13,089 nt of DNA from Gammaproteobacteria bacterium (GCA_028821035.1 JAPPHP010000019.1:1-13089); one strand, 5' to 3'. Shown: positions 1-6,967, counted from the first letter of the stretch. Numbers and translations: made by a program. Notes: a model not told the origin generated them from the sequence alone.

Positions 1-739
1 GCCAGGTCGTCTCCAGGAAGGCCAGCCCGTCGCTCTGGTTCATGTTGTGCGGGATGCCCATGGCCTCGAAGCCGGCCGCGCGCTGCTCGTCGAGCCAGAC
101 CCAGAGGTCGGCGGGGTCGGGCGAGTCGCGCATGCTGAAGGGCCGCGCCGGCGCCTGGTCGCGGAAGATCACGTTCCTGTGCAGGTGACGGGTACCGGGG
201 GAGGGGGTGTACTCGTACGCGATCAGCGCCGTGAAGTTGCCCGGATCGTCGTGCCGGTTGGCAGAGTCCACGATCCGCGTCCACGCGCTCGCGATCACTT
301 CCGGGCGGGACGCCGTGCTGTCGGGGAGGAACCTCCTGAGTTCGCGCAGGAAGGCGAAGTACTCGGAGGTCGAGAGCCCCTCGGGCGGCAGGATGCGGTC
401 CGTGTCGGGATGCCCGTACGTGAGGCTGCCGGGCTCGATCAGGAAGGCGTGCACGCCCAGGAAGTAGGCGTGGTCCGTCACGGCGAGGAAGTCGAGCGGG
501 GCCCCGGAGATCCGGATCGTCTCGCCGGACGGATGCGGGATCGGCTCGCCCTTGGCGAAGAGATAGGCCTGGTCCGGAGTGGTGCGAACGCTGCCCATGA
601 ACGCATCGTGGGAGTACATCGTGTGGATGTGCAGGTCCCCGAAAAGGGCGCGCCGATCGGGCGCGTCCGCATCTTCGGCCAGCGCGGCCGGCGCCGCGGT
701 GAGCAGCGTGGCTACGAGGCAGGCGGTTGTCTTGTTCAT
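1..739 (-). CDS. Exported DUF3604 family (PHP-like) protein, partial (C-terminus off window)
   Basis: The frame reads from an ATG at 739 to the left edge without a stop, giving the first 246 residues of a protein that should be about 600 long. Residues 1-21 look like a signal peptide (basic start, hydrophobic core, ALA before a likely cleavage site), so the product is probably periplasmic or exported. GDLHIHT near residue 34, VTDHA near 88, HLHRNV and GIPHN are histidine/aspartate clusters typical of the PHP-like metal-binding fold of DUF3604. Well over half of the residues match the next gene by eye, so the two are tandem paralogues. A GGGAG ribosome-binding site lies about 4 bases before the ATG. 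It follows its paralogue by only 38 bases and is probably co-transcribed with it. The substrate is unknown; a metal-dependent hydrolase is an inference from the fold. Confidence 0.88.
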   Translation of the reverse strand, partial: MNKTTACLVATLLTAAPAALAEDADAPDRRALFGDLHIHTMYSHDAFMGSVRTTPDQAYLFAKGEPIPHPSGETIRISGAPLDFLAVTDHAYFLGVHAFLIEPGSLTYGHPDTDRILPPEGLSTSEYFAFLRELRRFLPDSTASRPEVIASAWTRIVDSANRHDDPGNFTALIAYEYTPSPGTRHLHRNVIFRDQAPARPFSMRDSPDPADLWVWLDEQRAAGFEAMGIPHNMNQSDGLAFLETTW

Positions 740-777
740 GGTGGCTCCCTGTCGTTGAAAAGATGCCGGTCTCCGGC

Positions 778-2595
778 TCAGTTGCCGGGCGCGTACCAGA
801 TCGACGAACTCCAGGCCCGTTCCTGGATCGTCGCGGCGAGATCGGGGTTCGGCGGGATGCCGAGACGCAGCGCGTCCCAGGTCGACCAGCGGCAGCTCGG
901 GTTCTCCAGCACGCGCGCGTAGTAGAAGGCGCGCTGTTCCGGGTCGAACGCCGGGTCGGTCCATACCGTGCGCAGTTCGGTGGCTCCCCTGTCGCGGCTG
1001 ACGGAGCAGTCGGCGAGGTTCACCCGGGCGCCGTTGTCGCCGCAGCGATGCGTGACCAGGTCCGGGGTGAGGCCGTCCGAGCAGGCCACGTCGAACACCC
1101 GCTCGCGGCGTTCGCCGTCCTCGATCCAGCCCTTGATCACCTGGGCGCGCTCCAGCCAGCCCGACGCCGGATCGCGCAGCGCGATGACGAGGAAGCTTGG
1201 CGCCTTCCCGCGCGCCCGGGGAAGCTCGCCCCCCATCGGTACGCCGTGACGGTACGCCACCGCGATCGGATCTTCGCCGTCGGCCACCGCCCGCTCCAGG
1301 CCGAAGCCCCCGAACAACCGCACGCGGATGCGCGGGCCGGACGTGGCGAACGACTCCCGGCGCCGCATGGCGTCGTAGATCGAAGCGCGGGTGTTCTCCT
1401 CGGCCCAGACGCCAGCCAGGCCGCCCGTGCCGTGGGTCGCGCGGCGCGGCGTCCAGAAGCCGTCCCACGAGTCGCGGTCCGGACCGTACGCCGAGCCGCG
1501 GGACTGCGGGGTGTTCGCCCGGTTGGTGAACATGCGGTCCTCCTCGTACGAACCGGCCGAGACGTGACTGTCGCTCGCCGCCACCACGCCGAGCCGGTAC
1601 GGATTGAACCCCTTGCGTTCCTCCATCTCGAGTCCGGTCAGCAGGGCGTCGCGCAGGTAGCCCCCCTTGAAGATCGTGATCGGGTCCTTGTTCTCCGCCT
1701 TGTTCAGGTAGTACTGCACGATCTGGAAGCCCGCCCACTCGTCGTTCGGCGAGAGGGAAGGGTGAGTCTCGGACGTGCCCTTCTTCTGGGTGAGTTCCAT
1801 TACCGGTTCGTTGCGCATCCGCGCCGCGGCGAACGCGGCGTCGATGGGTTCCCCCTGCCAGGTCGTCTCGGGAAAGGCGAGGCCGTCGCTCTGGTTCGTG
1901 TTGTGGGGAATGGCCATGGCCTCGATGCCGCGCGCGCGGAGCCCGTCCAGCCATGCCCACAGGTCGGCGGGATTGTCCGAATCGAGGGAGCTGAAAGGCC
2001 ACTCCGGAGCTTCGGAACCCCGGAAGATCACGTTGCGGTGCAGGTGCCGCGAGCCGGGCGACAGCGAGTACTCGTAACCGATCAGGGCCGTGAACCGGCC
2101 AGGGTCGTCGTGCCGCTCCGCGGACTCGACGATCTTCCGCCAGGCCCAGGAGATGACGGGCTTGCCGGCGATGTCGGTACCGCTGCCGAGGAATCGCCGC
2201 ATATCCGCCTGGTAAGCGTAGTACTCGACGAGCGAGAGGGTCTCGTCCGGCACCACGCGGAACGCCTCGGGATGCCCGTAGGTCACGCTGTCCGGATCGA
2301 GCAGCGCCGCGTGCACGCCCAGGTACTCGGCATGGTCCGTCACCGCGAGGAAGTCGAGAGGCGCACCCGTCAGGCGGATCATGCTCCCGTCCGGGTGCGG
2401 GATCGCCTCGCCTTTCGCGTACCGGTAGGCGTGGTCCGGCGTCGTGCGCACGGTGCCCATGAAAGCGTCGAACGAGTACGTGGTGTGGATGTGCAGGTCG
2501 CCGAAGAACGCCGAGCGCTCCGGCGCGTCCACATCGCCCGCGGAAGACCCCGAAGCGAGCAGGGCCAGGACCGCCAGCGCCGTCTTCGTCTTCAT
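778..2595 (-). CDS. Exported DUF3604 family (PHP-like) protein
   Basis: The product is a complete protein of 605 residues, a usual length for DUF3604. It starts at ATG 2595, preceded by an AGGGG ribosome-binding site. Residues 1-19 form a short signal peptide ending in SSA. Candidate metal ligands are GDLHIHT (H35, H37), VTDHAEY (D87, H88), HLHRN (184-188), IPHN (H231) and ASDSH (D342, H344), the pattern of a PHP-like active site. The C-terminal third contains several cysteines (CSD, HRCGD, ADCS, PSCRW) that could form disulfides outside the cytoplasm. It is the first gene of a probable two-gene operon with its paralogue, and it is divergent from cysB across a 135-bp region with operator-like repeats. 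The family has no agreed reaction that I know of. Hydrolysis of a phosphate or sulfate ester or an amide is possible, but the sequence does not decide this. Confidence 0.9.
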   Translation of the reverse strand: MKTKTALAVLALLASGSSAGDVDAPERSAFFGDLHIHTTYSFDAFMGTVRTTPDHAYRYAKGEAIPHPDGSMIRLTGAPLDFLAVTDHAEYLGVHAALLDPDSVTYGHPEAFRVVPDETLSLVEYYAYQADMRRFLGSGTDIAGKPVISWAWRKIVESAERHDDPGRFTALIGYEYSLSPGSRHLHRNVIFRGSEAPEWPFSSLDSDNPADLWAWLDGLRARGIEAMAIPHNTNQSDGLAFPETTWQGEPIDAAFAAARMRNEPVMELTQKKGTSETHPSLSPNDEWAGFQIVQYYLNKAENKDPITIFKGGYLRDALLTGLEMEERKGFNPYRLGVVAASDSHVSAGSYEEDRMFTNRANTPQSRGSAYGPDRDSWDGFWTPRRATHGTGGLAGVWAEENTRASIYDAMRRRESFATSGPRIRVRLFGGFGLERAVADGEDPIAVAYRHGVPMGGELPRARGKAPSFLVIALRDPASGWLERAQVIKGWIEDGERRERVFDVACSDGLTPDLVTHRCGDNGARVNLADCSVSRDRGATELRTVWTDPAFDPEQRAFYYARVLENPSCRWSTWDALRLGIPPNPDLAATIQERAWSSSIWYAPGN

Positions 2596-2628
2596 CGCTA
2601 CACCCCTGAATCCCCGACCCCAAAGACC

Positions 2629-2657
2629 ATTAATGCTCCGGCGCGCGACGATTGCAA
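2629..2657 (-). promoter_or_regulatory. Weak candidate promoter for the DUF3604 operon
   Basis: Read on the minus strand, TTGCAA (2657-2652) is followed after 17 bases by ATTAAT (2634-2629). Each hexamer matches the sigma70 consensus at only four of six positions, so this is a weak call. The position is sensible: transcription would start about 26 bases before the ATG at 2595. The -35 candidate lies inside the left arm of the inverted repeat at 2651-2694, and the -10 candidate lies in the palindrome CATTAATG (2628-2635). Confidence 0.3.
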
Positions 2658-2694
2658 CGTCCGCCTCTCCAGATATATCTGCAAGCGTTGCAAT
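2651..2694. promoter_or_regulatory. Operator-like inverted repeat between DUF3604 operon and cysB
   Basis: ATTGCAACG (2651-2659) is repeated as its exact reverse complement CGTTGCAAT (2686-2694), with 26 bases between the arms. The spacer contains a perfect 10-bp palindrome, AGATATATCT (2671-2680). The right arm abuts the -35 box of the cysB promoter, and the left arm overlaps the candidate -35 box of the divergent operon. A dimeric or tetrameric regulator bound here could therefore control both directions. CysB itself is the obvious candidate because LysR-type regulators commonly bind the divergent region next to their own gene, but the assignment is inference. Confidence 0.5.
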
Positions 2695-2724
2695 TTGAAA
2701 GACTTAAGTATCTTGCGTTATAAG
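2695..2724 (+). promoter_or_regulatory. sigma70-like promoter of cysB
   Basis: TTGAAA (2695-2700) is followed after 18 bases by TATAAG (2719-2724); each hexamer matches the consensus at five of six positions. Transcription would begin 6-8 bases after the -10 box, at about 2730-2732, which is the GTG start codon of cysB itself. No Shine-Dalgarno sequence is visible before that codon, so a leaderless or nearly leaderless mRNA is possible. The area is markedly AT-rich compared with the coding sequence on both sides. Confidence 0.6.
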
Positions 2725-2730
2725 ACGTGC

Positions 2731-3705
2731 GTGAAACTCCAGCAACTCCGGTACATCTGGGAGGTGTCCCAGCACGGCCTGAACGTCTCGGCCACGGCCC
2801 AGAGCCTGTACACGTCCCAACCCGGCATCAGCAAGCAGATCCGCCTGCTCGAAGACGAGCTGGGCGTCGAGATCTTCACACGCAGCGGCAAGCACCTGAC
2901 GCGGGTCACGCCGGCCGGGGAGGCCATCCTGGCGAGGGCGGAACGCATCCTCCACGAGGTGGAGAACATCCGCCAGGCCGCCCAGGAACACCGCAACGAG
3001 CGCCGCGGCAGCCTCTCGATCGCGACCACGCACACCCAGGCGCGGTACGCGCTGCCGCCGGTGATCGAGGCGTTTCGCGCCGAGTATCCCGAGGTGGCCC
3101 TCCACATGAACCAGGGCACGCCGACCCAGATCGCGGAACTCGCATCGACCGGCAAGGCCGACTTCGCCATCGCGACGGAAGGCATGGAGCATTTCAAGAA
3201 CCTGGTGATGATGCCGTGCTACGAGTGGAACCGCGCGGTCGTCGTGCCGCGCGGGCACGCCCTGGCGGCGCGCGACCACGTGTCCCTGGCGGACGTCGCC
3301 GAACAGCCGATCGTGACCTACGTCTTCGGTTTCACCGGGCGCTCGCGGCTCGACGAGGCGTTCGCGGCCGCCGGGCTGACCCCGAACGTGGTGTTCACGG
3401 CGACCGACACCGACGTCATCAAGACGTACGTCCGCCTGGGGCTCGGGATCGGCATCATCGCCGCGATGGCATTCGACCCGGAACGTGACGCGGACCTCGT
3501 CGCCATCGACGCGAGCCACCTGTTCCTGCCGAGCCGCACTTACATCGGCGCCCGCAAGGACACGTTCATCCGTCGGTTCATGCTCGACTTCGTGGAACTG
3601 TTCGCCGGACACCTGACGCCCGATGTCGTTCGGGCGGCGTTCGGCAACACCGACCGCGCCGCGCGCGAAGACCTCTTCGCCGACATCGAATTGCCGGTGC
3701 GGTGA
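2731..3705 (+). CDS. cysB: LysR-type transcriptional regulator CysB
   Basis: The product is 324 residues, the same length as E. coli CysB, and the N-terminus MKLQQLRYI matches that family closely. Residues 1-60 are the winged helix-turn-helix (ATAQSLYTSQPGISKQIRLL at 21-40). The effector domain keeps the TTHTQARY segment (99-106) with T100, T102 and Q103, plus T149 and T202, positions known in CysB to bind sulfate or N-acetylserine. CysB activates cysteine biosynthesis and sulfur-assimilation genes under sulfur limitation. The open frame extends far upstream, but similarity begins exactly at GTG 2731, so that start was chosen. It is divergent from the DUF3604 operon and convergent with the cysH operon, an expected target. 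Cbl, a close CysB paralogue, is the main alternative and is less likely. Confidence 0.95.
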   Translation: MKLQQLRYIWEVSQHGLNVSATAQSLYTSQPGISKQIRLLEDELGVEIFTRSGKHLTRVTPAGEAILARAERILHEVENIRQAAQEHRNERRGSLSIATTHTQARYALPPVIEAFRAEYPEVALHMNQGTPTQIAELASTGKADFAIATEGMEHFKNLVMMPCYEWNRAVVVPRGHALAARDHVSLADVAEQPIVTYVFGFTGRSRLDEAFAAAGLTPNVVFTATDTDVIKTYVRLGLGIGIIAAMAFDPERDADLVAIDASHLFLPSRTYIGARKDTFIRRFMLDFVELFAGHLTPDVVRAAFGNTDRAAREDLFADIELPVR

Positions 3706-3707
3706 TG

Positions 3708-3720
3708 CCCCGTCGCGGGG
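3708..3720. terminator. Short GC hairpin between convergent genes
   Basis: CCCCG (3708-3712) pairs with CGGGG (3716-3720) around a TCG loop. It sits in the 20-base gap between the ends of cysB and the CxxC gene, so it could act on either strand. There is no run of T residues on either side, so termination by this hairpin alone is uncertain. Confidence 0.35.
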
Positions 3721-3725
3721 ACGGA

Positions 3726-4079
3726 TCAGACGAGGTCGAGGTCCGGGTGCGCCCGCAGGAGGTCGCGGGCCTCGTCCAGTTCGGATTCAGGCGTTCGCTC
3801 GCCGCCGAACACTTCTCTCACGAACTTTAGATATACCGTGTAAACGGTTGTCTTTTGGTGGTTTCGGACGAGGAAGAACGGAGCTCTAACGACCTCGTGG
3901 CGCCGTGCGAGACGCATCCCCTCGGAACCCTCGTCGCGCTCGTCCGCCACGACCACGCGGTGGATGTGTGACATCAGGCCACTGCGCTCCAGGCGTTCCT
4001 CGACATCGCGGCACTTGGCGCATGGCTCGCCGGAAGCGAGCACCTTCTTGACGAAGGTGATATCCGGTTGTCCCGTCAT
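3726..4079 (-). CDS. Small CxxC thioredoxin/glutaredoxin-like protein, coupled to cysH
   Basis: The product has 117 residues. A beta strand (ITFVKKVLASG) leads into the redox motif CAKC (C20-C23) and a helix. RAPFFLV (65-71) has a proline at 67 where the thioredoxin fold carries its cis-proline. There is no signal peptide, so it acts in the cytoplasm. The start ATG 4079 overlaps the cysH stop in an ATGA, which implies translational coupling. APS reductases need a dithiol donor, usually thioredoxin, so a dedicated electron donor or redox partner of CysH is a reasonable inference. From memory, the Pseudomonas cysB-cysH interval contains one small uncharacterised gene (PA1755), which may be the same family. 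The stretch encoding residues 70-90 is AT-rich and uses AGA and CTA codons that are rare in the neighbours. The CxxC could instead bind metal. Confidence 0.82.
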   Translation of the reverse strand: MTGQPDITFVKKVLASGEPCAKCRDVEERLERSGLMSHIHRVVVADERDEGSEGMRLARRHEVVRAPFFLVRNHQKTTVYTVYLKFVREVFGGERTPESELDEARDLLRAHPDLDLV

Positions 4080-4810
4080 GCAACGGCCCGCGCCGGTATG
4101 CGGTTCTGCGCGTGCAGCCCGCACTCCTTGTCGTCGTCGTTCTCCCACCACCAGCGCCCCTCGCGCTCGTGCTGGTGGGCGGCGATGGCGCGCGTGCAGG
4201 GTTCACAGCCGATGCTGCGCATGCCCCGGTCGTGGAGTGGGTTGTACGGTACGTCGTGCTCGCGGATGTAGGCCCACACGTCCGCGGAACTCCAGTGCGC
4301 CAACGGGTTGAACTTCGTGAGGATCCGCCCGGGCGTGGAGAACGCGCCGTCCACCTGCTCGACGGGCAGTTCGGTCCGCGTGACGCTCTGGTCCTGCCGC
4401 TGGCCGGTGATCCAGGCATCGAGTTCGCGAAGCTTGCGCCGCAACGGCTGGATCTTCCGGACGGCGCAGCACTCGCCGTGGCCGTCGCGGTAGAAGCTGA
4501 ACAGCCCCTTGGCGCGCACCAGCCGCTCCAACTCGGCGGCGTCCGGGAACAGCACGTCGATCTCGATGCCGTAGCGTTCGCGGACGGCTTCGAGGAACCG
4601 GTACGTCTCGGCGTGCAGGCGGCCGGTGTCGAGGGAGAACACGGTCGCCCGGGTGCCGACGATGCGACTCGCCATGTCCACCAGGACGACGTCTTCGGCG
4701 CCACTGAAGGAGATCGCCACGCGGTCGAGGTCGAAGCGCCGGAACGCATCCTCGAGCACCTCGCGCGGATCGGTCCGCACCACCGGTTCGAGGGAGTCGT
4801 TGGCCTGCAT
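4076..4810 (-). CDS. cysH: Assimilatory adenylylsulfate (APS) reductase, 4Fe-4S type
   Basis: The product has 244 residues. SFSGAED (34-40) is the PP-loop-like nucleotide-binding segment. The cysteine pairs C114-C115 (GECC) and C202/C205 (GCEPC) match the four ligands of the [4Fe-4S] cluster, and ECGLH (229-233, C230) is the catalytic C-terminal cysteine. The cluster cysteines indicate that APS, rather than PAPS, is reduced to sulfite, as in the Pseudomonas enzyme. Reducing equivalents come from thioredoxin or a similar protein, possibly the CxxC product encoded immediately downstream with a 4-base overlap. It is divergent from thrH and convergent with cysB, the likely regulator. The ribosome-binding site before ATG 4810 is weak (GGACGG). 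No clear promoter could be picked in the 164 bases upstream. Confidence 0.95.
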   Translation of the reverse strand: MQANDSLEPVVRTDPREVLEDAFRRFDLDRVAISFSGAEDVVLVDMASRIVGTRATVFSLDTGRLHAETYRFLEAVRERYGIEIDVLFPDAAELERLVRAKGLFSFYRDGHGECCAVRKIQPLRRKLRELDAWITGQRQDQSVTRTELPVEQVDGAFSTPGRILTKFNPLAHWSSADVWAYIREHDVPYNPLHDRGMRSIGCEPCTRAIAAHQHEREGRWWWENDDDKECGLHAQNRIPARAVA

Positions 4811-4974
4811 GGAAGCCGTCCGAAGTTAGGGAGCGCGGAGCCTAGCAGCGTCCCTTCCCGGGAAAAAATACCGTGTCGGCATATGCTTAGCGGCCCGTGC
4901 CGTGTCTCGCCGGCACGGCGGCCGAACGCCGGCATAACATGGGCGCCGCAAAACGGCGATGCGGGGAGCGTCGA

Positions 4975-5559
4975 TTGAAAGTCCTGTGCCTGGATCTCGA
5001 AGGGGTGCTCGTGCCGGAAATCTGGCACGGGATCGCACGCGCCACGGGCATCGAGACGCTGAAGAAGACGACCCGCGACATCCCCGTCTACGAGGACCTC
5101 ATGCGCCTGCGCCTCGACACCATCGAACGCCACGCCGTAACGATGGAGACGATACGGCGGACGATCGACGGTCTGGACCCGTTCCCGGGCGCGGACGCGT
5201 TCCTGGCCTGGGCGCGCCGGCGTTTCCAGGTGGCGATCCTGTCCGACACGTTCTACGAGTTCGCCATGCCGCTGATGGCGAAGCTCGGCTTTCCGTTACT
5301 GCTCTGTCACCGCCTCGTCGTCGAGGACGACCGGATCGTGGGCTACCGGCTGCGCCAGGAACAGGCCAAGGCCGCCTCGGTCCGCGCCTTCCAGTCCCTC
5401 GGTTACGAGGTCGTTGCCGTGGGCGATTCGTACAACGACATCGACATGCTCCGGGCCGCCGACCGGGCGTGTTTCTTCCGGGCGCCCGACCGGATCGCGG
5501 ACGCCCACGGCGACATCCCGCGGTTCGAGACCTACGACGAACTGATGTGCGCGCTGTAG
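4975..5559 (+). CDS. thrH: ThrH: phosphoserine phosphatase / homoserine phosphotransferase
   Basis: This HAD-superfamily enzyme has 194 residues from the chosen TTG start. Motif I is CLDLEG (D7 nucleophile, with E9 where most HAD enzymes have a second Asp), a known mark of ThrH. Motif II is LSDTFYE (S90), a lysine near 132 serves as motif III, and motif IV is GDSYND (D151, D155). ThrH hydrolyses phosphoserine and can transfer the phosphate to homoserine, linking serine and threonine synthesis in the cytoplasm. TTG 4975 aligns with the family N-terminus and has GGGGAG 5-6 bases upstream. In-frame ATG codons at 4939 and 4897 would add a basic, unconserved N-terminus. It is divergent from cysH. 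Its last two codons and stop (GCG CTG TAG) lie inside the palindromic element that follows. Confidence 0.92.
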   Translation: MKVLCLDLEGVLVPEIWHGIARATGIETLKKTTRDIPVYEDLMRLRLDTIERHAVTMETIRRTIDGLDPFPGADAFLAWARRRFQVAILSDTFYEFAMPLMAKLGFPLLLCHRLVVEDDRIVGYRLRQEQAKAASVRAFQSLGYEVVAVGDSYNDIDMLRAADRACFFRAPDRIADAHGDIPRFETYDELMCAL

Positions 5560-5638
5560 GGGCGGGGCTTCTCCCCGCCCGGGGGTGGTTCGTGCACGAT
5601 GTCGAGACGGGACGCCACGAGGGCGTCCCCTACAGCGC
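5551..5638. repeat. Palindromic intergenic element bridging thrH and aceA stop codons
   Basis: GCGCTGTAGGGG (5551-5562) and its exact reverse complement CCCCTACAGCGC (5627-5638) bound an 88-base element. Inside are two GC hairpins: GGGCGGGG/CCCCGCCC (5560-5567/5573-5580) and GGGACGCC/GGCGTCCC (5609-5616/5622-5629). The termini resemble the TGTAGGGG...CCCCTACA class of short non-coding palindromic repeats (REP- or MITE-like) scattered in many high-GC genomes; that resemblance is from memory. The element fills the whole gap between two convergent genes and could act as a bidirectional terminator, although no T-tract is present. Both genes take their TAG stop from its ends. Confidence 0.7.
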
Positions 5639-6937
5639 GAACTGCGCCTCCTCCGTGGAACCGGTGAGGGCCGTCACCGAGGACTGTCCGCCCTGGATGA
5701 CGTTGGCCACCTCATCGAAGTAGCCGGTGCCGACTTCCTGCTGGTGGCTGACGAAGGAGTAGCCCTGCTCCTGCGCCGCGAACTCCTTCTCCTGCAGCTC
5801 GACGTACGCCGACATCTGGCGCTGCACGTAGTCGCGGGACAGTTCGAACATGTTGTACCACATGCTGTGAATACCGGCCAAAGTGATGAACTGGAACCGG
5901 TAGCCCATCGCCCCGAGTTCGCGCTGGAACCGGGCGATCGTGCTGTCGTCGATGTGCGCCTTCCAGTTGAACGAGGGCGAGCAGTTGTAGGACAGCAACT
6001 GGTCCGGGTACTCCCGGTGAATCGCCTCGGCGAACCGCTTCGCCTCGTCGAGGTCGGGCACGGCGGTCTCGCACCAGATCAGGTCCGCGTAGGGCGCGTA
6101 GGCCAGCCCCCGCGCGATCGCCTGGTCGAGGCCGGCCCGCGTGCGGTAGTAGCCTTCCGGCGTGCGCTCGCCGGTCAGGAAGGGGATCTCGCATTCGTCG
6201 ACGTCGCTGATGACCATGTCCGCGGCATTGGCGTCCGTGCGCGCCATCAGGACTGCCGGGACATCGCACACGTCCGCGGCCAGCCGGGCGGCGATCAGCT
6301 TCTGCACCGCCTCCTGCGTCGGGACGAGGACCTTGCCGCCCATGTGGCCGCACTTCTTGACCGAGGCGAGCTGGTCCTCGAAGTGCACGCCGGCGGCGCC
6401 CGCGCCGATCATGCTCTTCATCAGCTCGAAGGCGTTCAGCACGCCCCCGAAACCCGCCTCCGCGTCCGCCACGATCGGCGCGTAGAAGTCGATGCCCTCG
6501 TCGACGCCGTTCGCCCACTGGATCTCGTCGGCCCGGCGGAAGGCGTTGTTGATGCGGTTCACGAGGGACGGGACCGAGTTCACCGCGTACAGCGACTGGT
6601 CGGGATACATCGTCTCCGAAGTGTTGTTGTCCGCCGCGACCTGCCACCCGGACACGTAGATCGCCTTGACCCCGGCCTTGACCTGCTGCACGGCCTGACC
6701 GCCGGTGACCGCGCCCAGCGCGTTGATGAAGTCCTCCGTGTGCAGGTACTCCCACAGCTTGTCGGCGCCGTGGGCGGCGAGCATGCTCCGGTGGGGAATC
6801 GTGCCGCGCAGGTTGACGACGTCCGCGGCGCTGTAGCCGCGCTTGACGTTCTTCCAGCGCGAGTTCGTCCGCCACTCTTCCTCGAGTTCGCGAATCTGCT
6901 CCGGGCGGGTTTTGCGGGGGGTGTAATGCAGTGCCAT
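5630..6937 (-). CDS. aceA: Isocitrate lyase
   Basis: The product has 435 residues, against 434 in E. coli AceA. The family signature KKCGHMGGK (194-202) carries catalytic C196. SGWQVAADNN (96-105), VADAEAGFGG (156-165), the FEDQ segment (186-189) and NCSPSFNW all match the active-site framework. The enzyme splits isocitrate into succinate and glyoxylate, the first step of the glyoxylate shunt needed for growth on acetate or fatty acids. The C-terminus is TEEAQF followed by AL and the stop; the extra two residues and TAG are contributed by the palindromic element. No malate synthase or isocitrate dehydrogenase kinase is adjacent. The start ATG 6937 fits the family length, but its ribosome-binding site is weak. 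It lies downstream of the purB fusion on the same strand, with a 107-base gap suggesting its own promoter. Confidence 0.97.
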   Translation of the reverse strand: MALHYTPRKTRPEQIRELEEEWRTNSRWKNVKRGYSAADVVNLRGTIPHRSMLAAHGADKLWEYLHTEDFINALGAVTGGQAVQQVKAGVKAIYVSGWQVAADNNTSETMYPDQSLYAVNSVPSLVNRINNAFRRADEIQWANGVDEGIDFYAPIVADAEAGFGGVLNAFELMKSMIGAGAAGVHFEDQLASVKKCGHMGGKVLVPTQEAVQKLIAARLAADVCDVPAVLMARTDANAADMVISDVDECEIPFLTGERTPEGYYRTRAGLDQAIARGLAYAPYADLIWCETAVPDLDEAKRFAEAIHREYPDQLLSYNCSPSFNWKAHIDDSTIARFQRELGAMGYRFQFITLAGIHSMWYNMFELSRDYVQRQMSAYVELQEKEFAAQEQGYSFVSHQQEVGTGYFDEVANVIQGGQSSVTALTGSTEEAQFAL

Positions 6938-6967
6938 GGGAGTCTCGTCCGGTTGGAGAAGGCCGCG

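Noticed and set aside
727..2730. Very long open frame on the plus strand upstream of and in frame with cysB, opposite the DUF3604 genes
   Set aside because: It lies antisense to a clear DUF3604 gene and its translation is arginine/valine-rich without family motifs. Absence of stops is expected opposite high-GC codon usage. CysB similarity begins exactly at GTG 2731.
4895..4918. Inverted repeat CCGTGCCG / CGGCACGG between cysH and thrH as a terminator or riboswitch
   Set aside because: It is an isolated 8-bp stem in GC-rich sequence, with no T-tract and no aptamer-like secondary features, and chance occurrence is plausible. It lies in a divergent region where a terminator is not expected.
4811..4974. 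Promoters in the cysH-thrH divergent region
   Set aside because: Candidates such as CATAAC (4933-4938) and TATGCT lack a matching -35 hexamer; none is good enough to list although at least one promoter must exist here.
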